This document shows positions 48,925 to 56,339 of a stretch of 64,000 nucleotides of DNA, one piece after another. The DNA is from an uncultured Oscillospiraceae bacterium (lineage in GTDB: Bacteria; Bacillota; Clostridia; Oscillospirales; Ruminococcaceae): assembly GCA_900540595.1 (NCBI GenBank), contig UQGL01000010.1, forward strand, positions 1 through 64,000, written 5' to 3'. The position numbers and the translations under genes were made by a program. How positions within the stretch are numbered: position 1 is the stretch's first letter; each line of letters starts with the position of its first letter. The notes beneath the pieces are model-generated. The model had not been told where the DNA came from, searched no databases, and saw only the letters and a list, made by a program, of their open reading frames with translations.

Positions 48925-50397
48925 TTACAATTTCTTATTCGGGTTCGACACGCTCAACGGCTTGTCGTAGATGATCTCCATCGTCTCGGTGGGCGGGTTG
49001 ACCGGATATTTGCCGGTAAAGCAGCCGGTGCAGTAGCCGCAGCTGCTGTGGATGCCCAGCTGCTGAACATGCTCAATGCTCAGGTAGCCCAGCGAATCAG
49101 AGCCGACCATCTCGTTGATCTCCTCGACCGTGTGGCCGGTGGCAATCAGGTCTTTTTCATCGGGAATGTCGGTGCCGAAGTAGCAGGGGTGGGCAAAGGG
49201 AGGGGCGCTGATGCGGTAATGCACTTCCTTGGCACCGGCCTCGCGCAGCAGGCGAATGGTGCGGGCGCTGGTCGTGCCGCGCACGATCGAGTCATCGACC
49301 AGCACAACGCGCTTGCCCTTGACGGTGGCGGAGATGGCGTTCAGCTTGATGCGCACGCTGCTCTCACGCTGGGCCTGAGTGGACTGGATAAAGGTGCGGC
49401 CGACATATTTGTTCTTGATAAAGCCAACGCCGTAGGGGATACCGCTCTCCTGCGCATAGCCGAGCGCGGCGTCCAGGCCGGAATCCGGTGCGCCGATGAC
49501 AACATCGGCCTCTACAGGATGCTCCTGCGCAAGGAAACGACCGGCCTGCAGGCGGGCCTCATGCACGCAGGTGCCCTCGATGATGGAATCGGGGCGGGCA
49601 AAGTAGATGTACTCAAACACGCACAGGGTGTGGGGGGCGGTGCCGCAGTGATCCTCGATGCTGCGCAGACCCTCGTGGTCGGCAATCACGATCTCACCGG
49701 GCTTGACATCGCGCACAAACTTGGCACCCACTGCATCCAGCGCGCAGCTCTCACTGGCAAAGGCCCAGCCGGAGCCATCGGGCAGCTCGCCGATGCAGAG
49801 CGGGCGGAAGCCGTGCGGGTCGCGCGCGGCGATAAGCTTGGTGTGGGTCATGATGACCAGACTGTAAGCACCCTCAATGTCATCCATCGTGCGGCTGACA
49901 GCCATCTCAATATTGGGGGTCAGCAGACGGTTCTGGGTCAGCAGGTAGGCAATTACCTCGGTGTCGGAGGTGCCGTGGAAGATAGAACCGCTCATTTCCA
50001 GCTTGCGGCGCAGCTTGGGGGCGTTGACCAGATTGCCGTTGTGGCAGACAGCCATGGCGCCCTTGCAGTGATGCAGGATCATCGGCTGCGCGTTGGACCG
50101 GCTGCGCTGACCGGCGGTGGCATAGCGCACATGGCCGGTAGCCATCTTGGCACCATGCGGCAGCTCCTCCAGCACGCGCTTGGTGAAAACCTCGCTGACA
50201 AGGCCCAGATCGCGGTAGCCGGAAAGCACACCGTCCACATTCAGGGCGATGCCGCAGCTCTCCTGCCCGCGGTGCTGCAGCGCGTACAATGCGCTGTAGA
50301 CGGCGCTGACCATATCGGTCGCGCCGGTTTTATCGTAGATACCAAAGACGCCGCACTCCTCGTGCAGGCCCTCGGCATAATGGGAAAATTCGCTCAT
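48925..50397 (-). CDS. purF: amidophosphoribosyltransferase PurF
   Basis: 490 residues from ATG 50397 (MSEFSHYAEGLHEECGVFG), with GGAG 6 bases upstream; the in-frame ATG 12 bases earlier has no ribosome site. The Ntn nucleophile Cys lies at about residue 15, implying a 14-residue propeptide as in the Bacillus-type enzyme. 'VRYATAGQRSRSNAQP' and the PRPP loop 'RVVLVDDSIVRGTTSARTI' near 350 are present. Cysteines in 'GYCTGCFTGKYP' near 460 and others fit a Bacillus-type [4Fe-4S] cluster. It catalyses the committed step from PRPP to phosphoribosylamine. Confidence 0.95.
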   Translation of the reverse strand: MSEFSHYAEGLHEECGVFGIYDKTGATDMVSAVYSALYALQHRGQESCGIALNVDGVLSGYRDLGLVSEVFTKRVLEELPHGAKMATGHVRYATAGQRSRSNAQPMILHHCKGAMAVCHNGNLVNAPKLRRKLEMSGSIFHGTSDTEVIAYLLTQNRLLTPNIEMAVSRTMDDIEGAYSLVIMTHTKLIAARDPHGFRPLCIGELPDGSGWAFASESCALDAVGAKFVRDVKPGEIVIADHEGLRSIEDHCGTAPHTLCVFEYIYFARPDSIIEGTCVHEARLQAGRFLAQEHPVEADVVIGAPDSGLDAALGYAQESGIPYGVGFIKNKYVGRTFIQSTQAQRESSVRIKLNAISATVKGKRVVLVDDSIVRGTTSARTIRLLREAGAKEVHYRISAPPFAHPCYFGTDIPDEKDLIATGHTVEEINEMVGSDSLGYLSIEHVQQLGIHSSCGYCTGCFTGKYPVNPPTETMEIIYDKPLSVSNPNKKL

Positions 50398-50429
50398 CTT
50401 TTGCTCCATTTATCGGAATGTAAAATACC

Positions 50430-50498
50430 GTAGGGGCGGATTCTATATCCGCCCGGGGAAACATGCCTCTTGCGGGCGCATATGGAATGCACCCCTAC
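50430..50498. repeat. composite palindromic repeat, unit 7
   Basis: The left half is GTAGGGGCGGAT folding on ATCCGCCCG; the right half is GCGGGCGCAT folding on ATGCACCCCTAC (one mismatch). It lies between purC and purF. Confidence 0.82.
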
Positions 50499-50569
50499 GG
50501 AAAAGGCGCATAATGGAATGTGCGGCAGCCTGAGGGCAGGCCACGCTGCACCTCACCTGTAAAAATGAC

Positions 50570-51283
50570 TTAGCCCAGCAGGCGCTTCATGACCTCCTGA
50601 TAGGCGTCGGCCTCACCGCCCATGTTGCGGCGGAAGAGGTCCTTGTCCAGATGGGCACCGGTGGTGGCATCCCAGAAGCGGCAGGTGTCGGGGCTGATCT
50701 CATCTGCCAGAATGATGGTGCCGTCAGGCAGGCGGCCGAATTCGAGCTTGAAGTCAACCAGACGGATGTTGGCGTCCAGCATGATCTTCTTCAGCACTTC
50801 GTTGACCTTGAAGGCGTACTTGGCGATGGTGTCCAGCTCCTCCTGAGTGGCCAGGTCAAGGGCCAGGGCGTAGTAGTGGTTGATGAACGGATCATGCAGA
50901 TCATCGTTCTTGTAGCTGTACTCGAGAATGGGGGTCTTGAAAACCTTGCCCTCGGGCACGCCCATGCGCAGGCTGAAATGACCGGCGGCAACATTGCGGA
51001 CGATGACCTCCAGAGGAACGATCTCGACCTTCTTCACGAAGGTGTCGCGGTCGTTGACTTCCTCGACATAATGGGTGGGGATGCCCTCTTTTTCCAGCTT
51101 CTGCATCAGAGCGTTGGACAGCTTGTTGTTGACGATGCCCTTGTCGCGGATGGTGCCCTTCTTCTCGCCGTCACCGGCGGTGGCATCGTCCTTATAGTGG
51201 ACCATGACGATCTCGGGATCATTGGTGGAGAAAACCTGCTTTGCCTTGCCCTCGTACAGCTGCTCTTTGACTTCGTAGTTCAT
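50570..51283 (-). CDS. purC: phosphoribosylaminoimidazole-succinocarboxamide synthase PurC
   Basis: 238 residues from ATG 51283 (MNYEVKEQLYEGKAKQVFS), with AAAGGAGC upstream. 'EQLYEGKAKQVF' and 'VHYKDDATAGDGEKKGTI' are the ATP-binding part; 'VEIVPLEVIVRNVAAGHFSLR' near 95 and 'RLVDFKLEFGRLPDGTIILADEISPDTCRFWD' near 175 are the family signatures. It joins CAIR and aspartate to SAICAR. Confidence 0.95.
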   Translation of the reverse strand: MNYEVKEQLYEGKAKQVFSTNDPEIVMVHYKDDATAGDGEKKGTIRDKGIVNNKLSNALMQKLEKEGIPTHYVEEVNDRDTFVKKVEIVPLEVIVRNVAAGHFSLRMGVPEGKVFKTPILEYSYKNDDLHDPFINHYYALALDLATQEELDTIAKYAFKVNEVLKKIMLDANIRLVDFKLEFGRLPDGTIILADEISPDTCRFWDATTGAHLDKDLFRRNMGGEADAYQEVMKRLLG

Positions 51284-51333
51284 GATAAACGCTCCTTTTA
51301 AAGATTGATGATGGATAAACAAGTGTGACGGAC

Positions 51334-51831
51334 TTACAGCGCGGCGGCCTCAGCGGCGATGGCTGCGTCCTTTTTTGCAATGGCGGCGGCGGTGTCAGCC
51401 CGGAACGCATCCAGCTTTTCAGCCAGCGCGTCATCAGCCACGGCGAGGATCGCCACAGCCAGATAGGCTGCATTTTTGGCACCGTTCAGCGCCACGGTCG
51501 CAACGGGGAACCCGCTGGGCATCTGCACGGTGGCCAGCAGGGCATCCAGACCGTCCATGGCACCGCCCTTCATCGGGATGCCCACAACGGGCAGCGTGGT
51601 GTTGGCGGCAAAGGCCCCGGCCAGATGGGCAGCCATACCGGCTGCGCACAGGATGACGCCGTACCCGTTGGCGCGGGCCGACTTCGCAAAGGCGGCGGCA
51701 GCCTCCGGCGTGCGGTGGGCGGAAAGAATGTGGGCCTCATACGGCACGCCGAATTCCTTCAGTACCGTGCAGGCGGACTTGACTACCGGCCAATCGCTGT
51801 CAGAGCCCATGATGATCGCAACTTTTTTCAT
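51334..51831 (-). CDS. purE: 5-(carboxyamino)imidazole ribonucleotide mutase/AIR carboxylase PurE
   Basis: 165 residues. '[21 protein letters not shown]' at the N-terminus, '[18 protein letters not shown]' near 34 and 'LVVGIPMKG'-like '[21 protein letters not shown]' near 95 define PurE. No purK gene is in the operon, so it may be a class II enzyme acting directly on AIR and CO2, or purK lies elsewhere. First structural gene of the operon; preceded by a leader peptide and a terminator. GGGAGG precedes the ATG. Confidence 0.93.
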   Translation of the reverse strand: MKKVAIIMGSDSDWPVVKSACTVLKEFGVPYEAHILSAHRTPEAAAAFAKSARANGYGVILCAAGMAAHLAGAFAANTTLPVVGIPMKGGAMDGLDALLATVQMPSGFPVATVALNGAKNAAYLAVAILAVADDALAEKLDAFRADTAAAIAKKDAAIAAEAAAL

Positions 51832-51852
51832 GCGGTTAATAACCTCCCTTAC

Positions 51853-51894
51853 AAAGCAAAACAGCGCAGTGGCCTGTCAGGGTACACTGCGCTG
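51853..51894 (-). terminator. terminator/attenuator in the purE leader
   Basis: On the minus strand CAGCGCAGTG pairs perfectly with CACTGCGCTG around a 13-base loop and is followed by TTTTGCTTT. It lies between a short leader reading frame and purE, so read-through must be regulated or leaky for the operon to be expressed. Confidence 0.8.
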
Positions 51895-51897
51895 CGG

Positions 51898-51969
51898 TCA
51901 TAATGTGAAAAGGGTATGATGGTACAGAACGCCCGCGCCAAAACCAAGCTGCTGCATTGCAATTGCCAC
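51898..51969 (-). CDS. putative leader peptide of the purine operon (23 residues)
   Basis: GTG start at 51969 with a full AAAGGAGG (51977-51984) 7 bases upstream, the best ribosome site in this region. The peptide begins VAIAMQQLGFGAG and ends VLYHHTLFTL. Its stop codon is only 3 bases from the terminator stem, so a ribosome at the stop would cover the 5' arm and keep the terminator from forming. An internal ATG at 51957 could also start it. Expression and control are inference; the ribosome site, frame and hairpin are seen. Confidence 0.6.
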   Translation of the reverse strand: MAIAMQQLGFGAGVLYHHTLFTL

Positions 51970-51984
51970 GGAAGATCCTCCTTT

Positions 51985-52245
51985 ATATAAAGTAAGATAT
52001 TGTCCTGTGCTTTAAGTGTAAACTCTGGGAAAAGAAAATGCAAGCACCCCGCGGACATTTCAGCCAAACTACCACCCGGCCGGGTTTTAAACGGTACTTT
52101 TTGTCGTTTTTGATGGGTTCTTTAGGGCAAATGTCATACTTTGTATAATACCGCGAAATCCTGTCTGCCGATACGCCGGAAGCTATGCGGCAGAACCTGC
52201 TGAATAAGTTTCCTGTAATATTCGGCGCAAATGTCGCCCTGCATC
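51985..52245. other. purine operon promoter region and spo0A 3' region
   Basis: A weak promoter candidate for the purine operon reads, on the minus strand, TTGCAT, 17 bases, TACACT (near 52012-52041). The remaining sequence holds a short GC palindrome (ACCCGGCCGGGT at 52075-52086). I see no purine riboswitch fold and no gene. Confidence 0.4.
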
Positions 52246-52248
52246 AAA

Positions 52249-52288
52249 AAAGCTGCGCAGGCAGGTGTTTTCCTGTCTGTGCAGCTTT
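52249..52288 (-). terminator. terminator of spo0A
   Basis: AAAGCTGC-(G/A)-CAG-CAGG type arms fold with two mismatches (AAAGCTGC/GCAGCTTT outer stem, CAGG/CCTG inner); on the minus strand TTTTTTG follows. Confidence 0.8.
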
Positions 52289-52319
52289 GGTAAAGACTGC
52301 GCGGCCGAGTTTGCGCCCC

Positions 52320-53078
52320 TTATGCATGGCGCTTTTTATCCAGACGGATCTTGTCCGAAATCATGGCAATAAATTCCGAGTTCGTGGGCTTGCCGCGGAG
52401 ATTGTGGATCGTATAGCCAAAGTAGCTGTTCAGCGTGTCCACATCACCGCGATCCCATGCTACCTCAATGGCGTGGCGGATGGCACGCTCCACGCGGCTG
52501 GCGGTGGTCATGTTGCGCTTGGCAATCTCCGGATAAAGTCGTTTTGTGACTGCATTGATGTAGCCGTGGTCCGCAATGGTCAGCAGGATGGCATCGCGCA
52601 GGAACTGATAGCCCTTGATGTGGGCCGGCACACCGATCTGGTGCAGGATCTCGGTGACCGTCAGCTCGTCACTGTCGAGCGAGGTAAGCTGCGGGCGGGC
52701 CGTGTTGCCTGCCGCCTTCAGCACACGGCTGACCAGCACGGTCTCGTCAAACGGCTTGACGAAGAAGAACGAAAATCCGCTGTCCAGCAGCTCCTGCTCG
52801 ATCTCCTCGCTCTGGAAGGCCCCGGTAACGAAGAAGGTCGTGCGGGTGCTGCTGGTGTTCTGAGCCTCGTAGCGCTGCTTGACAGTTATGGCGTCCAAGT
52901 CCGGCATAAAGGCATCCAGCAGCACAGCCTGCGGATGGATCGTCAGCAGGGTCTCCAGCGCTTTGGCACCGTTCTTTTCGCAGATGGTCACTGAGACGCC
53001 CTTTTCCTCCAGAACATGGCGGCAAAGTGCAGACACCTGCGGGTCCGTGTCGGTCATTACAAATTTGATCTTTTCCAT
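52320..53078 (-). CDS. spo0A: sporulation transcription factor Spo0A
   Basis: 252 residues from ATG 53078 (MEKIKFVMTDTD); GGAGG is 10 bases upstream, and an earlier ATG at 53084 is too close to it. The receiver domain has the acidic pair near 10-12, phospho-acceptor Asp55 in 'AVLLDAFMPD' and Lys in 'FFFVKPFDE'. The C-terminal DNA-binding domain is intact ('QIGVPAHIKGYQFLRDAI', 'TKRLYPEIAKRNMTTASRVERAIRHAIEVAWDRGD'). It is the master regulator of sporulation entry. Two 0A boxes and a sigma-A promoter lie upstream. spoIVB-spo0A order is as in Bacillus. Confidence 0.95.
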   Translation of the reverse strand: MEKIKFVMTDTDPQVSALCRHVLEEKGVSVTICEKNGAKALETLLTIHPQAVLLDAFMPDLDAITVKQRYEAQNTSSTRTTFFVTGAFQSEEIEQELLDSGFSFFFVKPFDETVLVSRVLKAAGNTARPQLTSLDSDELTVTEILHQIGVPAHIKGYQFLRDAILLTIADHGYINAVTKRLYPEIAKRNMTTASRVERAIRHAIEVAWDRGDVDTLNSYFGYTIHNLRGKPTNSEFIAMISDKIRLDKKRHA

Positions 53079-53161
53079 CGTCACATATCCTCCATACTTT
53101 CTGAGTTGCGCGTTGTCCGCGCATCGACCCCGTTTTGATGGGCTCCTCGTTTACAATGGAA

Positions 53162-53190
53162 ATTTTACCATAAATTACCAGCTTTCGCAA
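53162..53190 (-). promoter_or_regulatory. sigma-A promoter of spo0A
   Basis: On the minus strand TTGCGA, 17 bases, TAAAAT, about 80 bases before the start codon. Confidence 0.72.
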
Positions 53191-53194
53191 GTGG

Positions 53195-53201
53195 TTCGAC
53201 A
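53195..53201. promoter_or_regulatory. 0A box 1 (Spo0A binding site) upstream of spo0A
   Basis: TTCGACA on the plus strand (TGTCGAA on the minus), the consensus Spo0A core. It lies 4 bases upstream of the -35 of the spo0A promoter, suiting autoregulation. Confidence 0.65.
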
Positions 53202-53231
53202 CGACTTTTCTCTTATTTAAGCAAACTTTCG

Positions 53232-53238
53232 TTCGACA
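53232..53238. promoter_or_regulatory. 0A box 2 (Spo0A binding site) upstream of spo0A
   Basis: A second TTCGACA in the same orientation, 37 bases from box 1. Confidence 0.6.
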
Positions 53239-53365
53239 GCTTTCTCTCTATTTCGCCGTATTTCGGCACGGATTTACATAATCCCTCTCGCTTTTACGCT
53301 TTTTGCACGCTGTCGGCTGCAGGGCGCGGCGGTCAGGCCTTTTTCTGTTTTTCCCGGCGGTGAAG

Positions 53366-54568
53366 TCAGGCGGCAGCGTCTGCCTTTTCCAGCATCGTAG
53401 CCGCAAAGATCGCATACCCCTTCGCGGGGTCGTTTACCAGCACATGGGTCAGCACTGCGGCAAGGCGGCCGTTCTGCACAATCGGTGAGCCGCTCATTCC
53501 CTGTACGATACCGCCTGTTTTTTCGAGCAGCGTCTGATCGGTTACGCGGATCAGCAGATTGCGGTTTGGGTCTGTTCCGGTCATAGTCACCCGCTCAATG
53601 CGCACTGCATAGGCTTTGGCGGCCGTTCCCTCCACGGTAGCCCAAAGCTCGGCGGGGCCTGTGGTGACCTCCTGCAGGTTGGCGACTTCCACGCTTTGCC
53701 CTGCTGCCGGGCCGCTGTAGCTGCCGTACACCCCCGCGGTATCGTTGGCCAGCACTCTGCCGACCGGCGATGCTGCAAACTCCCCGCGCAGCTCGCCCGG
53801 GCTGCCGGCAGCGCCGCGGACACAGCCCGTTACCGTCACCGGCACGATCTCACCGGATAGCAGTGTCAATTCTGCACCGGTGTCGGCATCGCTGATGGAA
53901 TGGCCCAGCCCGGCAAAGGTGCCGTGCAGGGGGTCGATAAAGCTGAGCGTTCCGATACCCGCCCCCGAATCCCGCACCCAGATGCCCGCCTTGTAACAGC
54001 CGTTCTCGTCCAGAGTCGGCGTCAGCACCGCCGTACATTGGCTTTCGCCGCGTCTGTAAAGCACAGTCAGCGGCGCACTGCCCGCCGCCTGTATGGCGCT
54101 GGTCAGATCCTCATTGCTGCGCACCGGCTGCCCATTTGCCGAGATGATGAGATCCCCCAGCCGCAGCCCCGCCGCCTTGGCGGGATTCTCGCTGCCCAGC
54201 GCCGTGTACCGGTCGGAGAATGCCACGACCAGTGCGCCATCGGAAAACAGCTTGACCCCGAAGGGGGTACCGCACAGCTGCACCGTGCGCCGCGCCGTGG
54301 TGACTGCACGCACCGTCTTGACAGGAACCACCCCGAACAGTGCCAGCGTAACATTGCTGCTTGCGTCGGGCGCTGTGCTGTCCGCAGGCACAGCGCCCTG
54401 TTTTTTGCGGGCAGAAAGATACGGCAGCGAAGCGATGCGCAGCTCTGCTGCCGGTTCATCGGTGTAAAGTGTATCCGGCAAAGCCGCCGCCAGCCCGGCA
54501 ATGACTGCCGCTCCCAGCAGTGCCAGCAGCGCCGCCGCTGCCGCCGCCAACCGCCATTTTCTTTGCAT
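53366..54568 (-). CDS. spoIVB: SpoIVB peptidase (S55 family)
   Basis: 400 residues from ATG 54568 (MQRKWRLAAAAAALLALLG) with GTGAGGG 6 bases upstream; an ATG 6 bases earlier touches that site. An N-terminal membrane anchor (about 8-30) is followed by a PDZ domain ('VGFSDRYTALG'-like, 'AAGLRLGDLIISANGQPVRSNEDL' near 135) and the S55 domain with His in 'FAGLGHSISDADTG' near 222 and Ser in 'VQGMSGSPIVQNGRLAAVLTHVLVNDP' near 355. SpoIVB signals sigma-K activation from the forespore. Its presence next to spo0A means at least part of the sporulation programme is kept. Confidence 0.92.
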   Translation of the reverse strand: MQRKWRLAAAAAALLALLGAAVIAGLAAALPDTLYTDEPAAELRIASLPYLSARKKQGAVPADSTAPDASSNVTLALFGVVPVKTVRAVTTARRTVQLCGTPFGVKLFSDGALVVAFSDRYTALGSENPAKAAGLRLGDLIISANGQPVRSNEDLTSAIQAAGSAPLTVLYRRGESQCTAVLTPTLDENGCYKAGIWVRDSGAGIGTLSFIDPLHGTFAGLGHSISDADTGAELTLLSGEIVPVTVTGCVRGAAGSPGELRGEFAASPVGRVLANDTAGVYGSYSGPAAGQSVEVANLQEVTTGPAELWATVEGTAAKAYAVRIERVTMTGTDPNRNLLIRVTDQTLLEKTGGIVQGMSGSPIVQNGRLAAVLTHVLVNDPAKGYAIFAATMLEKADAAA

Positions 54569-54640
54569 CTGCATCCCTCACTTTGGGATAGCATGTGCAG
54601 ACAACAGGCGGATTATGTCGGCTATTCTTCACTAGACAAC

Positions 54641-54687
54641 AAAAAACAGCGCAGATAAGCAATTACGCCCATCTGCGCTGTTTTTTT
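54641..54687. terminator. terminator of tRNA-Leu(UAG)
   Basis: AACAGCGCAGAT pairs with ATCTGCGCTGTT; A run on the left and T run on the right make it bidirectional. Confidence 0.88.
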
Positions 54688-54688
54688 A

Positions 54689-54772
54689 TGGTGCAGCCAA
54701 CAGGACTTGAACCTGCACGTCTTGGACACTGGACCCTAAAACCAGCGCGTCTGCCAATTCCGCCATGGCTGC
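54689..54772 (-). tRNA. tRNA-Leu (anticodon TAG)
   Basis: Acceptor arms GCAGCCA/TGGCTGC, leucine-type D-arm (TGGCGGAATTGGCAGACGC), anticodon loop TTTAGGG on a CTGG/CCAG stem, a long variable arm, T-arm GCAGGTTCAAGTCCTGT and encoded CCA. The base pair at the bottom of the anticodon loop (31-39) is a T-T mismatch. Confidence 0.93.
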
Positions 54773-54817
54773 ACAGCAGTATTAGTGTAGCAACTTTGGC
54801 GTGTTTTGTCAATGGTC

Positions 54818-55555
54818 TTATTCCGCCGTATCTGCCGGAATGACACCGCTTGCATCAGCGCTGACAGGGTCGGCATAAACGGCATAGCGCTGGGTCGTGT
54901 GGGTCAGGATACCGAAGGGGTAGCAGGTGTACAGGATAACGCTGGGCTCTGTTGCCCCCAGACGCACCTTGTCGATGTCGGTTTCCAGAATGACCTGCAT
55001 GTCGGTCACCTGATAGGTGAAATCGCCCCAGTCGGTTTCCAGATGGATTATTGCCCCAAGCTGAACGGAGCCGAGGTCTGAGAAGTAGGTACCGGTATGC
55101 GCACCGATAAGAACGGTGCCGTTCTCGCCGGGCAGTACGCAGTCGCTCTCTGCGCGGCAGCCGGCGCCCCGGCTGAACTGGCACTCGCTGTCGCCCCAGT
55201 AGAGCGCACAGTCCACCTTGGTGCCCTCGACCCAGATGCGGCCCAATTTGTCCCCGTAAGCAACTGTGTCATGCGCGGCCTGCGCGGCATCGACCTGCTC
55301 CTGCCGCTTTGCGGCGGCTGCCTCCGCTGCCAGACGCTCCGCCTCTGCGGCGCTTGCAGCCTCGCTGGCAGCGCGGGCTGCCAGCGAGGCTGCTTTTGCG
55401 GCAGCCTCACTGGCTGCTGCCTGACTGGCCGCAGCGGCAGCCGCCTCGGCCTCCCTCTGCCGATTCTTGGAGAGGACCAGCGCCGCACCGATGCCGATGC
55501 AGACCGCCAGCGCCAGCGCGCAGAGGGCAAGACATCTCGTCAGCCGGGGGTTCAT
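54818..55555 (-). CDS. class D-like sortase with an Ala-rich stalk
   Basis: 245 residues. A membrane segment (about 8-29) is followed by an unusually Ala/Glu-rich helical stalk (about 33-95). The sortase barrel has the catalytic His153 in 'LIGAHTGTYFSDLG', Cys211 in 'VILYTCYPFG' and Arg223 in 'TTQRYAVYA'. Sortases attach or polymerise surface proteins by cleaving LPxTG-like signals. No substrate protein is nearby. Its ATG overlaps the stop of the fumarase beta gene (ATGA), so the two are translationally coupled, which is an odd pairing. Confidence 0.88.
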   Translation of the reverse strand: MNPRLTRCLALCALALAVCIGIGAALVLSKNRQREAEAAAAAASQAAASEAAAKAASLAARAASEAASAAEAERLAAEAAAAKRQEQVDAAQAAHDTVAYGDKLGRIWVEGTKVDCALYWGDSECQFSRGAGCRAESDCVLPGENGTVLIGAHTGTYFSDLGSVQLGAIIHLETDWGDFTYQVTDMQVILETDIDKVRLGATEPSVILYTCYPFGILTHTTQRYAVYADPVSADASGVIPADTAE

Positions 55556-56118
55556 GTGCGGCTCTCCCGAGCGGCAAGGTAGGCGGCAGGGCCGCTCTGG
55601 TAGAGATCGCCGCCGTGGGCGTCCAGCAGAACGGTCAGCGGGAAATCCCGGACGACCAGCCTACGCACAGCCTCGCAGCCCAGATCAGGCCATGCGATAA
55701 CCTCGCAGCTCTGGACGCTGTTGGCCATAAGGGCACCGGCCCCGCCGATGGCCGCCAGATAGACTGCGCCGTTCTGCACGACTGACTGCTTGACGGCCTC
55801 GCTGCGCTTGCCCTTGCCGATCATACAGGCAAGGCCAAGATCGAGCAGCCGCGGGGTGTAGGCATCCATCCGGCCCGAAGTCGTTGGCCCGGCAGCACCG
55901 ATGGCACAGCCCGGGCGCTCCGGCGTGGGGCCGACATAGTAGATTGCTGCGCCCTCGATGGGGAACGGCAGCGGCTTGCCCTGATCGAGCAGCTCCATCA
56001 TGCGGGCATGGGCGGCATCGCGGGCGGTGTAGACCACCCCGGACAGCAGCACGGTATCTCCGGCCCGCAGCGGGGCCAGATCCGCCTTGGAAAGCGGTGT
56101 TTGTAAAATGTATTGCAT
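55552..56118 (-). CDS. fumB: class I fumarate hydratase, beta subunit
   Basis: 188 residues. 'LQTPLSKADLAPLRAGDTVLLSGVVYTARDAAHARM' at the N-terminus, 'YYVGPTPERPGCAIGAAGPTTSGRMD' near 70 and 'MIGKGKRSEAVKQSVVQNGAVYLAAIGGAGAL' near 110 are the C-terminal swivelling domain of Fe-S fumarases and L(+)-tartrate dehydratases. With the alpha subunit it hydrates fumarate to malate. Its ATG overlaps the stop of the preceding small gene by one base (TGATG). Confidence 0.88.
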   Translation of the reverse strand: MQYILQTPLSKADLAPLRAGDTVLLSGVVYTARDAAHARMMELLDQGKPLPFPIEGAAIYYVGPTPERPGCAIGAAGPTTSGRMDAYTPRLLDLGLACMIGKGKRSEAVKQSVVQNGAVYLAAIGGAGALMANSVQSCEVIAWPDLGCEAVRRLVVRDFPLTVLLDAHGGDLYQSGPAAYLAARESRT

Positions 56119-56336
56119 CAGCGGCCCTCCTGTTCCCGCGCACGGCGGCGCAGCTCCTTGTATTCCTCATGGTGGCGGTTGACAAATTCCAACTCTGCCA
56201 TCGTAATGTCGAGCGGCTCGGCGCGTTTGCCGTCCTCATCCAGCGGGATGTCTATGCGGGAGGCTTTTCGTTCCTGCGCAGGTTGTGCCTTTTCCTCCGT
56301 TTCGTCCAGCGGAATATCAATGGTCGGTTTCGGCAT
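56118..56336 (-). CDS. small protein with a duplicated IDIPLDE motif, between the fumarase subunits
   Basis: 72 residues, GGAGGTG 6 bases before the ATG. I do not recognise it. Two copies of a motif are visible: 'TIDIPLDETEEKAQ' at 5-18 and 'RIDIPLDEDGKRAE' at 27-40. The rest is a charged helix ('MAELEFVNRHHEEYKELRRRAREQE'). It is highly polar with no membrane segment. Lying between fumarase alpha and beta with overlapping reading frames, it may be an assembly or activity partner; that is inference. Confidence 0.7.
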   Translation of the reverse strand: MPKPTIDIPLDETEEKAQPAQERKASRIDIPLDEDGKRAEPLDITMAELEFVNRHHEEYKELRRRAREQEGR

Positions 56337-56339
56337 CGG

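Noticed and set aside
51832-52150. Purine riboswitch upstream of purE
   Set aside because: I could not find the three-stem fold or the conserved loop sequences; the leader instead shows a short frame and a terminator.
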